Assembly (NCBI RefSeq): GCF_004359985.1
Contig: NZ_SMRO01000003.1
Location: forward strand, 113,522-177,521
Origin: Paraburkholderia flava
GTDB taxonomy: Bacteria > Pseudomonadota > Gammaproteobacteria > Burkholderiales > Burkholderiaceae
DNA: 64,000 bases
Direction: 5' to 3'
Shown here: piece by piece, positions 36,915 through 45,493 of the stretch
Layout: every line of letters begins with the position of its first letter
Position numbering within the stretch: the stretch's first letter is position 1
Made by a program: the position numbers and the translations under genes
Notes under the pieces: generated by a model
Told to the model about the DNA's origin: nothing
Database searches by the model: none
The model's input: the letters and a program-made list of their open reading frames with translations, nothing else

Positions 36915-38634
36915 AGTGGACCTCATGCAGATCGGCGGTCGAACGCGCCGACAGCGCCGACAGCAGCGGCGGAATGTCTTCTTCGAGCGGCACGAACGGC
37001 GAGCTTTCGCGCGGAATGCAGAACGCGCTCTTGATCAGGAACTGCTTCGTCGCGACGTACAGGTTCTCGGGCACTTTCTGTCCGGTCGATACGTAGTGCA
37101 CCGGCAGTTGATAGCGGATCACCGTATCGAGCGTGCTGCCGAGATTCGTCGCTTCGTCGAGCTTGGTCAGGATGCAGCCGGCGAGCGGCTGCTGATCCGG
37201 CGCGCGCTGGTACGCCTGCACGACTTCGTTCAGCGTGTCGCCATGGCAGGTTGCGTTCAGCAGCAGCAGACGCTGCACCGGCTGACCCGCGCGGCACAGC
37301 ATCGAGATCTGGTCGGACACGAGACGGTCGCGCTGGCTCATGCCGATCGTGTCGATCAGCACGATGTGTTTGTTGCGCAGTTCGGAGAGCGCGAGCTGCA
37401 GGTCAGCGCCGTCTTTTACCGCGTGCACCGACACGCCGAGAATCCGGCCGAAGATGCGCAGCTGTTCGTGACCGCCGATCCGGTAGCTGTCGGTCGTCAG
37501 CAGCGCGACCTTGCTCGCGCCGAAGCGCATCACGCAGCGCGCGGCGAGCTTCGCAGTAGTCGTCGTCTTGCCGACGCCGGTCGGGCCCATCAGCGCGAAC
37601 ACGCCGCCGCGCTCCATCAACGCGTCTTCGTCTTCCATCACCGGCAGGTTCGCGTCGAGCACGGAGCGCACCCATTCCATGCCGGCGTCGAGTCCGTCGA
37701 CCTCGGGCATGTTGTCGACCATCATCCGCACCAGCTGCGCGGAGAAGCCGGCCGCGAACAGATGCCGCGTCAGCGCGGCGTGCGTCGGACCGCGACGCTG
37801 GCGATCCGCCCACATGAGGCCGGCGAACTGTTCTTCCATCATCCCGCGCATCGACGCGAGTTCGCTCATCACGGTTTCGTTGACGACCTGCTCGACGCGC
37901 AGCTTGATCGATTCGGTCATCGACGCTGCGGCACCGGCGGGCAATGCGCCGGCGGATGCGTAAGTCGCGGGGCGGGCGGTATCGATCGGTGCCGCAGTCG
38001 GCGCAACGCGCTGCGCCGCACGACGTGCAGCCAGTTGTGCAGCTTCGCGCGCCCATTCGGGCGTGTCGGCGGTCTCGGCAGCGGGGCTCTGCAATTCGCC
38101 CGGCGTGCCCATGCCCTTCGCCATCGCGACGGCCGGCGTCAACGTCCCATGCCTCGACGTGTGCACGGTCTGCTGCACGGCGACCTTGCGGGCGTGATCG
38201 ATCAGCCACGGATTCGATTCGGCGAGCGTGCGCGGTGCGGACGACGCAGCAGCATCCGGACGCACAGCGGGTTCCTTCGCAGGCGCGGCGAACATGTCGT
38301 CGGCGTTGCTGTTCGACATGCGTTCGGTGCCCGCTTCCGGGCTTGCGCCGAACACCGACGAAAACACGTCCGGCATTCCGCTCGCGTACGGATTCGCGGA
38401 TGCCCCGACGGGCATGGATGCACGCGGCGCAGCCATCGCAGTCTCACCAGCGGCGGATGCAGCGGACGCAGCAGGCGCAATCGACGCGAGTTCGCTGTCG
38501 GCGAGCGCGACGATCTCGACGGTGCCGTCGTCGATGGTGCGGTTCGACAGCACCACCGCGTCCGGGCCGAGCGCCTCGCGCACGAGACGCAATGCGTCGC
38601 GGGTGGTGGCACCGCTGAATTTTCGGATGTTCAA
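36907..38634 (-). CDS. flhF: Flagellar SRP-like GTPase FlhF
   Basis: About 575 residues. FlhF is an SRP-family GTPase that sets flagellar placement and early assembly. Seen: B domain start NIRKFSGATTRDALRLVREALGPDAVVLSNR, an Ala/Pro-rich linker to about residue 250, helical N domain, and G domain with GPTGVGKTTTTAKLAAR (about residues 349-365), LLTTDSYRIGGHEQL, and the C-terminal TKLDEATNLG. TTG at 38634 is chosen because GGGAG lies 6 bp before it and the family begins at NIRKF; an ATG 11 codons upstream gives a non-family leader. It heads flhF-flhG-fliA, 150 bp after flhA. Confidence 0.95.
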   Translation of the reverse strand: MNIRKFSGATTRDALRLVREALGPDAVVLSNRTIDDGTVEIVALADSELASIAPAASAASAAGETAMAAPRASMPVGASANPYASGMPDVFSSVFGASPEAGTERMSNSNADDMFAAPAKEPAVRPDAAASSAPRTLAESNPWLIDHARKVAVQQTVHTSRHGTLTPAVAMAKGMGTPGELQSPAAETADTPEWAREAAQLAARRAAQRVAPTAAPIDTARPATYASAGALPAGAAASMTESIKLRVEQVVNETVMSELASMRGMMEEQFAGLMWADRQRRGPTHAALTRHLFAAGFSAQLVRMMVDNMPEVDGLDAGMEWVRSVLDANLPVMEDEDALMERGGVFALMGPTGVGKTTTTAKLAARCVMRFGASKVALLTTDSYRIGGHEQLRIFGRILGVSVHAVKDGADLQLALSELRNKHIVLIDTIGMSQRDRLVSDQISMLCRAGQPVQRLLLLNATCHGDTLNEVVQAYQRAPDQQPLAGCILTKLDEATNLGSTLDTVIRYQLPVHYVSTGQKVPENLYVATKQFLIKSAFCIPRESSPFVPLEEDIPPLLSALSARSTADLHEVHFG

Positions 38635-38722
38635 GCTGGACTCCCGGCGAGATGATCGGAGCGGCAACGTACCGTTACCCTATGCATCGATTATTCCGAA
38701 ACACGCCCATCGACGATCGATG

Positions 38723-38761
38723 GATAAGGGAGGGGAAACGCAGGCAATTCGACTGATCGGC
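38723..38761. promoter_or_regulatory. Candidate FlhDC box before flhF
   Basis: GGATAAGGGAGGGGAAACG then CAGGCAATTCGACTGATCGGC. It closely matches the region upstream of flhB, including a shared outer block (CGATTATTCC ... GCCCATCG ... GGATAAGG) as well as the GGGGAAACG and GATCGG elements. It lies in the 150-bp gap between flhA and flhF, which argues for a separate flhF-flhG-fliA promoter. Confidence 0.5.
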
Positions 38762-38784
38762 GACCGCGCGCGCGGCCGCCGGCT

Positions 38785-40893
38785 TCAGTGCTGCCCGCCG
38801 ATCAGGTTGACGACCTTGATGTTGCGGGTGTCGGGGACTTCAGCGTAGGACAGCACCTTCAGCTGCGGCAGGCTGCGGCGCAGGAAGCGCGCGAGCATCG
38901 CGCGCAGCGAATGCTGCACCAGCAGCACCGGCGCGAGGCCGAGGTTCTGCTGGCGCGTCATCGCCTTCTGGGTTTCGGTGAGCAGCGTGTGCGCGAGGCC
39001 CGGTTCGAGACCCGGATTCGCGCCGGTCGCGAGCGCCTGCGACAGCACACGTTCCAGATTCGAGTCGAGGCCCATCACCTGCATGTCGCCGCTGCCGGGG
39101 AACCACTGCTGCGTGATCGCCCGACCCAGCGCGAGCCGCACGGCCGCAGTGAGATCGTGTGCATCCGACATCTTCGGCGCATGTTCGGCCAACGCTTCGA
39201 GGATCGTGCGCATGTCGCGGATCGGCACGCCTTCTTCGAGCAGGCTTTGCAGCACCTTCTGCAGCGTCGTCAGCGACAGCGTCTTCGGGACGACGTCCTC
39301 GACGAGCGACGGCGTGTCCTTCGACATCCGTTCGAGCAGCGACTGCACCTCGTGACGCCCAAGCAGTTCGGACGCATGCGTGACGACCAGATGGTTCAGG
39401 TGCGTCGCGACGACGGTGCTCGAATCGACCACCGTGTAGCCGTACACCTGCGCCTGTTCGCGCAGGTTCGTATCGATCCAGATCGCCGGCAGGCCGAATG
39501 CGGGATCCTGCGTCGGTGTGCCGGGTAGCGCGGCGGTTACCTGACCGGGGTTGATCGCGAGCCATTGACCCGGATACGCGTCGCCGACGCCGACCTCGAC
39601 GCCCTTCAGCGCGATGCGATAGCCGTTCGGCCGCAGTTCGAGGTTGTCGCGGATGTGGATCACCGGCGGCAGGAAACCGATTTCCTGCGCGAACTTCTTG
39701 CGGATGCTCTTGATCCGCTTGAGCAGTTCGCCGTCGGAGTTCTTGTCGACGAGCGGGATCAGCCGGTAACCCACTTCGAGACCGAGCGTGTCGATCAGCG
39801 TCACGTCTTCCCAGCTGGCTTCGGCGCCTTCGACCGGCGTCATCGCGGCCGGCACGACGTCGACCAGCGCGGACGCCGTCTTGCGATCGGTGGCGCGCTT
39901 CCTCATCACACGGCCGAGCTGGATCAAGCCGGCGCCGAGCAGCACGAACGCGAAGTGCGGCATGCCGGGGATCAGCCCCATCAGCACGAGAATGCAGCCG
40001 GTGATGGTCAGCACGCGCGGGTTCGTGAACAGCTGGCCCGTGAGCTGCGTACCAATGTCCTCGTTGGTCGCGACGCGCGACACGATCACGCCGGCCGCCG
40101 TCGAGATCACGAGCGACGGGATCTGCGCGACGAGACCGTCGCCGATCGTCAGCAGCGTGTAGTTCTTGCCCGCCGCCGCGAAACTCATGTCGTGCTGCAC
40201 CATCCCGACGATCAACCCGCCGAGGATGTTGATCACCATGATGATCAGCCCGGCGATCGCATCGCCGCGCACGAACTTGCTCGCGCCGTCCATCGAGCCG
40301 TAGAACTCGGCTTCCTGCGAGACTTCGAGACGTCGCTTGCGCGCCTGCTCTTCGTTGACGAGGCCGGCGTTCAGGTCGGCGTCGATCGCCATCTGCTTGC
40401 CGGGCATCGCGTCGAGCGTGAAGCGCGCGGACACTTCGGCGATCCGGCCCGCACCCTTCGTGATCACCATGAAGTTGATCACCATCAGGATGATGAACAC
40501 GACGATACCGACCGCGAAATTCCCGCCGACGAGGAAGTGCCCGAACGCCTCGATCACCTGACCGGCCGCGTCCGGACCGGTATGCCCTTCGAGCAGCACG
40601 ACGCGTGTCGATGCGACGTTCAGCGACAGCCGCAGCAGCGTCGAGAACAGCAGCACGCTCGGGAACGCGGCGAAGTCGAGCGGCTTCATCGTGTACATGC
40701 TGACGAGCAGCACCATCACCGACAGCGCGATGTTGAACGTGAACAGCAGATCGAGCAGGAACGGCGGCAACGGCAGGATCATCATGCCGAGGATCATGCA
40801 GATCAGCACCGGTCCCGCGAGCGCGCGCAGGTTGTTGCCCGCGAGCGCGTCGGGCCGCCGCGACAGGAAACCGCCGGTCCGTGGCGTACTCAT
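38785..40893 (-). CDS. flhA: Flagellar export gate protein FlhA
   Basis: 702 residues. FlhA forms the nonameric proton-driven export gate; its C-terminal half docks chaperone-cargo pairs. Seen: about eight membrane helices in residues 20-330, the FHIPEP-type stretch RFTLDAMPGKQMAIDADLNAGLVNEEQARKRR near residue 160, then the cytoplasmic domain with AINPG, DSSTVVATHLNHLV and the C-terminal RNIKVVNLIGGQ. Its ATG overlaps the flhB stop by 4 bp. Ends 150 bp before flhF. Confidence 0.97.
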   Translation of the reverse strand: MSTPRTGGFLSRRPDALAGNNLRALAGPVLICMILGMMILPLPPFLLDLLFTFNIALSVMVLLVSMYTMKPLDFAAFPSVLLFSTLLRLSLNVASTRVVLLEGHTGPDAAGQVIEAFGHFLVGGNFAVGIVVFIILMVINFMVITKGAGRIAEVSARFTLDAMPGKQMAIDADLNAGLVNEEQARKRRLEVSQEAEFYGSMDGASKFVRGDAIAGLIIMVINILGGLIVGMVQHDMSFAAAGKNYTLLTIGDGLVAQIPSLVISTAAGVIVSRVATNEDIGTQLTGQLFTNPRVLTITGCILVLMGLIPGMPHFAFVLLGAGLIQLGRVMRKRATDRKTASALVDVVPAAMTPVEGAEASWEDVTLIDTLGLEVGYRLIPLVDKNSDGELLKRIKSIRKKFAQEIGFLPPVIHIRDNLELRPNGYRIALKGVEVGVGDAYPGQWLAINPGQVTAALPGTPTQDPAFGLPAIWIDTNLREQAQVYGYTVVDSSTVVATHLNHLVVTHASELLGRHEVQSLLERMSKDTPSLVEDVVPKTLSLTTLQKVLQSLLEEGVPIRDMRTILEALAEHAPKMSDAHDLTAAVRLALGRAITQQWFPGSGDMQVMGLDSNLERVLSQALATGANPGLEPGLAHTLLTETQKAMTRQQNLGLAPVLLVQHSLRAMLARFLRRSLPQLKVLSYAEVPDTRNIKVVNLIGGQH

Positions 40894-42110
40894 GCGTTAC
40901 CTCGCGGCTTGTTTTTGCGTTCGTTCTTGCCTTCGTCGAGCACGTCGGCGGCTTCTTCCGCCGCTTCTTCGTCGGAGACCGCGCCCTTGTCGAGTTCGGG
41001 CGGCACGTCGAATACGGTCGGCGCCGTCGGTTCGACGCCACCTTCCTTGCCGAAGCGGCGCAATTGATAAACCCACGCGAGCACTTCGGCGACCGCGCCG
41101 TACAGCGGGCCCGGAATCTCGCGGTTCAACTGGACGTTGTGATACAGCGCCCGCGCGAGCGGCGGCGCTTCGAGCAGCGGCACGTTGTTTTCGGCGGCGA
41201 TCTCGCGGATCCGCGCCGCGACCAGGTTCACGCCCTTCGCGACGACCTTCGGCGCGCGCATCTCGCCGTCGGTGTATTGCAGCGCGACCGCGAAGTGCGT
41301 CGGGTTGGTCACGACGACGTCGGCCTTTGGCACCTGGGTCATCATCCGGCGGCGCGCCATCGCGCGCTGCTGCGCACGGATGCGCCCCTTCACCATCGGA
41401 TCGCCTTCGTTCTCGCGATGCTCGCGCTTCACTTCTTCCTTGGTCATCCGCAATTTCTTGTTGTACTGCCAGATCTGGTACGGCACATCGAGCGCGGCGA
41501 CGACGAACATGCCAGCCACCGTCATCGCACAGCACACGGCGATCACGTGACCCGCGCTCGCGAGCGCGGTGCCGAGCGGCTGCATCGACAGCGCGAGGAT
41601 CTCGTCGCGGCGCTGCCAGATCGCCACGCCGCCGACGATGCCGACCACCAGCGTCTTCGCGAGCGACATGCCGAGCTGGATCGGCCCGTTGATCGAGAAG
41701 ATGCGGCCGAGGCCGGTCAACGGATTGAGCCGGTTGAAATTGGCTTCGAGCGATTTGGTCGACAGCAGCCAGCCGCCGAGCGCCATCGGTGCAAGCAGCG
41801 CGGCGGCGCCGGTCAGTCCGAGTATGGGCAGCAGCGCGTACAGGCCTTCGCGGCCGGCAACGCCTGCGCCGATCAGCATGCGGTGCGAGTCGAACGCGCC
41901 GGCGTGGTCGAACATGAACGCGCCGCGCAGCATCGCGGTGAGATGGGTACTGATCGGACCGGCGAGCGCCCACGTGCCGAAAAAGCCCGCCGACAGCAGC
42001 GCGAACGACGCCAGCTCGCGCGAACGCGCGACCTGCCCCTCCTCGCGTGCCTTCTGGACACGCCGGGGGGTGGCTGCTTCGGTCTTTTCGAGGTCGCTGT
42101 CCTCTGCCAC
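40890..42110 (-). CDS. flhB: Flagellar export switch protein FlhB
   Basis: 406 residues. FlhB sets the switch from hook to filament substrates by self-cleavage. Seen: N-terminal DLEKTEAATPRRVQKAREEGQVARSRELASF, four membrane helices, and the cytoplasmic domain with the NPTH cleavage motif at residues 269-272 (VVTNPTHFAVALQY). The same domain recurs alone in the gene at 3518-3841. First gene of the flhB-flhA unit, preceded by the candidate FlhDC box. Confidence 0.97.
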   Translation of the reverse strand: MAEDSDLEKTEAATPRRVQKAREEGQVARSRELASFALLSAGFFGTWALAGPISTHLTAMLRGAFMFDHAGAFDSHRMLIGAGVAGREGLYALLPILGLTGAAALLAPMALGGWLLSTKSLEANFNRLNPLTGLGRIFSINGPIQLGMSLAKTLVVGIVGGVAIWQRRDEILALSMQPLGTALASAGHVIAVCCAMTVAGMFVVAALDVPYQIWQYNKKLRMTKEEVKREHRENEGDPMVKGRIRAQQRAMARRRMMTQVPKADVVVTNPTHFAVALQYTDGEMRAPKVVAKGVNLVAARIREIAAENNVPLLEAPPLARALYHNVQLNREIPGPLYGAVAEVLAWVYQLRRFGKEGGVEPTAPTVFDVPPELDKGAVSDEEAAEEAADVLDEGKNERKNKPRGNA

Positions 42111-42190
42111 CAGGCTCTCCGCACAAAGACGGCACGATGCCGTTTTCCAGTGCAGCGATTATTCCTGTAGAGGTCGAGCGCCCATCGGCG

Positions 42191-42229
42191 GATAAGGATG
42201 GGGAAACGGGGGTATTTCGGCGGATCGGC
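42191..42229. promoter_or_regulatory. Candidate FlhDC box before flhB
   Basis: GATAAGGATGGGGAAACGGG then GGTATTTCGGCGGATCGG. Its GGGGAAACG, TTCG and GATCGGC elements and the preceding CGATTATTCC/GCCCATCG/GGATAAGG block recur upstream of flhF. It lies 80-120 bp before flhB. Activator identity is inferred, not shown. Confidence 0.5.
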
Positions 42230-42237
42230 CGAGAGGG

Positions 42238-42287
42238 ACGGCGCACGGGGCGCCGTTCGGAGCGGGCAGCCGGTTACCCGGCCGCCC
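42238..42287 (-). terminator. Hairpins after the DUF3443 gene
   Basis: Two successive stems read from the minus strand just past the DUF3443 stop: an imperfect one around GGGCGGCCGGGTAACCGGC (42264-42287) and a perfect 7-bp one ACGGCGC (42238-42256). No T-run follows, so this is only a possible terminator separating the exported pair from flhB. Confidence 0.35.
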
Positions 42288-42295
42288 TTCGTGGA

Positions 42296-43564
42296 TCAGA
42301 ACGCGACGTAAGGCGCCGCGCCGCCGGTCGTACGGCGATCCATCCCGTAGAAGATCGTCCGGCCGTAGAAGAACGGCAGGCCGATGTCGAGCGTCGTCGA
42401 GTCGCTGAGCTGGCCGGCGAGGTCGTTGAACGCGAAGTTGTTGCCGTTGCCGAACAGCGTCGCCGCGCTGGTGATGTTCAGCTGGATGGTCGCGGTCACG
42501 CCGTTGACGCCGACGAGCGTCGCGTTACGGATCTGCGGCGACGACGGGCAATAGAAGCCCGCGAAGGCGCTGCTGCAGAGCGCCATCGAGCTATCGAGGA
42601 AGAACAGCCCGTTCGATCCCGAGTCGAGGAACGCGGTCACCGTCTGGTCGTTGAACGAGCTGTTCACCATGTTGCCCGACGCGTTCGTCGTGAACTGATT
42701 GGCTGCGGTCAGCGAGTTGTTCGACTGCGTGCCGATGCCGAACGTCACCGTGCCCGTGGCCGACGCCGCGCCCGAACTGGAGATCGACTGCATCGCGACG
42801 ATCACGCCGTTGTTGTCGACCGGGAAGTTGTGGACCGGATTCGCGACCTGCTGGTTGACCGGCAGCGCGGTGCGCGCGCAGTTCGCGCCGTTCGGGCAGA
42901 GGTAGTAGTTGCTGCCGAGCGCCGACGCCGCGCAGCCCGCGCCGCAGTCGTTCGGTGCGACGCCGATGCCGAGAATGCCGTTCGCGCCCAGATCGCTTGC
43001 GGTGTTCTCCGACGAACCGGACGCGCACGCCGACGGCACCGTCGACGATGCGAGGTCGCCGATGATCTGGATCGGAATGCTCGACGCGGTCTCGCCGGCG
43101 ATCGTCACGTTCGCCGTGCGGACGGTGCCCCACGTGAAGCCGTCGGCGAAGTTCGCGCATTCGGCCACCTGTGCGCTGCCGATCGTCGTGGTGGGCAGTG
43201 CGCCGGACAGCGAGCTGTTCAGCACCGACCCAACGACGCGCAGCCCGTACGAACCGGTGTCGAGCTGAACATTGTTGATGGTCTGGCAGTTGGTGTTCGA
43301 GCCGGGCGCGCACACCGTGACGCTGACGGTCGGAATGTTGATCACGCGCGAGACGCCGGTACCGACCGACACCGCGACCTGGTTGCCGCCGCTCGGCACG
43401 AACGGCGTGCCGCCGCTGTTGTTGTTGTCGCTGCCGCCTCCGCCGCCGCACGCGGCGATGCTCACCGCGACGAGCGCGAAGCACGCTGCCTGGAAGCCGC
43501 GAACGAATGGAACGTAAGGGATCGAAAACGGAATGCGAAAACGTGTCGACTGGAATCGTTGCAC
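42296..43564 (-). CDS. DUF3443 lipoprotein, pepsin-like aspartic protease fold
   Basis: 422 residues, unnamed family (DUF3443 by recall). Seen: lipoprotein signal with lipobox SIAAC near residue 40, a poly-Gly linker, then a two-lobed layout like pepsin. Lobe one has LDTGSYGLRVV (Asp102), a flap-like WGTVRTANVTIAGE, and NGILGIG, matching pepsin DTGSSNLWV ... DGILGL. Lobe two has FLDSGSNGLFF (Asp314) and the terminal PFFYGRTIFYGMDRRTTGG, matching pepsin's ILGDVFIRQYYTVFDR. Spacing of the Asp residues (212) is near pepsin's (183). About ten cysteines fit an exported, disulphide-bonded protein. Protease activity is inferred. GTG start at 43564 follows GGGAGG. It lies 17 bp after the DUF2844 gene. 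Confidence 0.75.
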   Translation of the reverse strand: MQRFQSTRFRIPFSIPYVPFVRGFQAACFALVAVSIAACGGGGGSDNNNSGGTPFVPSGGNQVAVSVGTGVSRVINIPTVSVTVCAPGSNTNCQTINNVQLDTGSYGLRVVGSVLNSSLSGALPTTTIGSAQVAECANFADGFTWGTVRTANVTIAGETASSIPIQIIGDLASSTVPSACASGSSENTASDLGANGILGIGVAPNDCGAGCAASALGSNYYLCPNGANCARTALPVNQQVANPVHNFPVDNNGVIVAMQSISSSGAASATGTVTFGIGTQSNNSLTAANQFTTNASGNMVNSSFNDQTVTAFLDSGSNGLFFLDSSMALCSSAFAGFYCPSSPQIRNATLVGVNGVTATIQLNITSAATLFGNGNNFAFNDLAGQLSDSTTLDIGLPFFYGRTIFYGMDRRTTGGAAPYVAF

Positions 43565-43581
43565 TGTCTGCCTCCCGCTGA

Positions 43582-44133
43582 TTATTGAATGTTGGAGCCG
43601 CTGACGCCGGCAGGCAGCGCCTGCGGCAGCCAGGCCTGGCCGGAGAATGCGCCCATGTGGCCGCCGGAGCGCACGATCAGCGTGCTGCTTTCGACTGCCG
43701 CCGGACCGTGGCCGCCGCGCGTTGCGCGCAACGTATCGAGACCGGCGACGTATTGCGGGAAGTAGCTGCCGAGCAGGCTGCCGAGGTCGGGCATCTGCGG
43801 GCCGGTCCATGCGATGCCGAACACCGTGCCCGCCTGCGACAGGTATTCGCGCACGACGGTGCCGCTGGCCAGCGTGGTCTCGCGAACGGTGTACGACGTC
43901 GCCGCAGAAGACGACGATGCAGCCGACGTTGCAGAACGCATCACGGCCTGACTCTGATCGGCGGATGAATTAACGGAAGAAGGCTGCACGACCTGGGTCG
44001 TCGCGCCTTGCGGGGTGGTCATCGGATTGCCGCCGAGTGCCGCGAAAGCAGCAGGGGCAGGAACAGCGCACAGCAGCGCAACGCAGACTCCGAACGCCGT
44101 CGTGATGACGGATCGGCTGGTACGACTCGGCAT
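43582..44133 (-). CDS. Exported DUF2844-family protein
   Basis: 183 residues, family recalled as DUF2844; function unknown. Seen: signal sequence (ITTAFGVCVALLCAVPAPAAFAALGG, cut near residue 30), a Ser/Gln/Thr-rich linker, and a conserved part YTVRETTLASGTVVREYLSQAGTVFGIAWTGPQMPDLGSLLG followed by AAVESSTLIVRSGGHMGAFSGQAWLP. No cysteine remains after the signal. ATG at 44133 with GGAGGAG upstream; the longer open frame has no ribosome site. It precedes the DUF3443 lipoprotein by 17 bp, so the two are almost certainly co-transcribed. It could be a partner, substrate or inhibitor of that protein. Confidence 0.75.
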   Translation of the reverse strand: MPSRTSRSVITTAFGVCVALLCAVPAPAAFAALGGNPMTTPQGATTQVVQPSSVNSSADQSQAVMRSATSAASSSSAATSYTVRETTLASGTVVREYLSQAGTVFGIAWTGPQMPDLGSLLGSYFPQYVAGLDTLRATRGGHGPAAVESSTLIVRSGGHMGAFSGQAWLPQALPAGVSGSNIQ

Positions 44134-44197
44134 GGCCAGGCTCCTCCAGATCGTCGGTCGCGCGCGCAGGCCTTCCGCGCTGACGCGACATGAAAGC

Positions 44198-44223
44198 CGC
44201 ACCGGTCTCTCAGTCCCGGTGCG
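44198..44223 (-). terminator. Hairpin downstream of cheZ
   Basis: Perfect 8-bp stem CGCACCGG with a 10-nt loop, followed on the minus strand by GCTTTC. It lies about 90 bp past cheZ and 65 bp before DUF2844. A weak T-run makes it a possible but not certain end of the che operon. Confidence 0.4.
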
Positions 44224-44309
44224 AGATATTCGTAGTATGCCTGTGCCCGGCAGTATCACCCAACTCTGCAACGCAGAGGTGACACTGCGGAGGGATGCTC
44301 AGAAGCCCA

Positions 44310-45035
44310 TCAGAAGCCCAGGCTTGCGAGCAGATCGTCCACCTGCGCCTGGTCCTGCATCACGTCTGGTTTGCCTTCGGGGTTGATCTGCGGCCCGTTC
44401 AGCAAGGTTTCGGCGGGGTTCGATGCCGCCGCAGCGGCCGGGTGATCCGCGACGAGCGCAGCCGCCGTCGCCGCAAACTGCTCGCGCCGCTCGGGCGCGA
44501 TGTTCTCGACCAGCACGCCCAGCAGTTGCTGCTCGATCAGATAGACCACATCCATGATCTTCTTGATCACCTGCCCGGTAAGATCCTGAAAGTCTTGCGC
44601 GAGCATGATCTCGAGCAGCTGTGCATTGGTCGCGGTCGTCGCCTCGGGCAACGCGCGCAGGAAGCCGCGCGTGTCGCTCATCAACGCGCGCACTTCGGTG
44701 CGCTCGATCGGCGCCGAATACCACTCGGCCCAGCGTCCGTCGAGTTCACCCGCGTCTTTCTGCAGCCGTTCCTGAATCGGCTTCGCCACTTCGATCGCGG
44801 TCAGCACGCGCTCGGCGGCCTGCTCGGTCATGTCGGCGACGTACTTCAGACGGTCGCGTGCATCGGGCACGGCTTCGGCCGCGCGCTCGACGTGCTTGTC
44901 GAGCCCCAGCTCGCGCATCGAGTCGCGCAGCGTGCGCGTGAGTTGCCCGATGCGGGCCAGAATGCGGTCGCTCGCGAAATCGCTGCCGCTCTCTTCTTTC
45001 AGGTCTGTGCCTGGCGCGTTGATCGGCTGGTCCAC
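44310..45035 (-). CDS. cheZ: CheY-P phosphatase CheZ
   Basis: 241 residues. CheZ speeds dephosphorylation of CheY-P. Seen: the long four-helix bundle, the catalytic Gln region LAQDFQDLTGQVIKKIMDVVYLIEQQLLGVL, and the C-terminal CheY-binding peptide DQAQVDDLLASLGF, almost as in E. coli. GTG start at 45035 lies one base after the cheY stop with GGGAG inside the end of cheY. Last gene of the mot-che unit. Confidence 0.96.
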   Translation of the reverse strand: MDQPINAPGTDLKEESGSDFASDRILARIGQLTRTLRDSMRELGLDKHVERAAEAVPDARDRLKYVADMTEQAAERVLTAIEVAKPIQERLQKDAGELDGRWAEWYSAPIERTEVRALMSDTRGFLRALPEATTATNAQLLEIMLAQDFQDLTGQVIKKIMDVVYLIEQQLLGVLVENIAPERREQFAATAAALVADHPAAAAASNPAETLLNGPQINPEGKPDVMQDQAQVDDLLASLGF

Positions 45036-45036
45036 A

Positions 45037-45432
45037 TCAGCTCCCGGCTTTGGCCATCTTCTCGAGAATCTTATTGAGCTTCTCATCGAGCGTCGCGGCG
45101 GTGAACGGCTTCACCACATAGCCGCTTGCGCCGGCCTGCGCGGCCGCGATGATGTTTTCCTTCTTCGATTCGGCGGTCACCATCAGCACCGGCAGATGCG
45201 TGAGCGCCGCATCCGCGCGGATCGCTTTCAGCATCGCGAGGCCGTCGAGATTCGGCATGTTCCAGTCCGAGATCACGAAGTCGAACGTGCCGCTGCGCAA
45301 CCGCGAGAGACCGGCCTGGCCGTCTTCGGCTTCGTCGACGTTCGAGTAGCCCAGCTCCTTGAGCAGGTTGCGGACGATCCGGCGCATCGTCGGAAAATCG
45401 TCCACGACCAGAATCTTCATTCCCTTATCCAT
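45037..45432 (-). CDS. cheY: Chemotaxis response regulator CheY
   Basis: 131 residues. Phosphorylated by CheA, then binds FliM. Seen: acidic pair in [19 protein letters not shown], phospho-acceptor Asp in [15 protein letters not shown], Thr in [13 protein letters not shown], and Lys in [12 protein letters not shown]. It is very close to enteric CheY, unlike the second regulator at 53354-53731. ATG at 45432 has AAAGGGA at good spacing; the ATG at 45438 is too close to it. Adjacent to cheZ. Confidence 0.97.
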   Translation of the reverse strand: MDKGMKILVVDDFPTMRRIVRNLLKELGYSNVDEAEDGQAGLSRLRSGTFDFVISDWNMPNLDGLAMLKAIRADAALTHLPVLMVTAESKKENIIAAAQAGASGYVVKPFTAATLDEKLNKILEKMAKAGS

Positions 45433-45493
45433 AGCCATTCCCTTTCGCTAATCCAGTTCCTGCGGCGCAATGCCGTCCGTCAGACGGCACGCA

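Noticed and set aside
36397..38655. 752-residue open frame opposite flhF and flhG
   Set aside because: Antisense shadow; both genes on the minus strand have clear family motifs.
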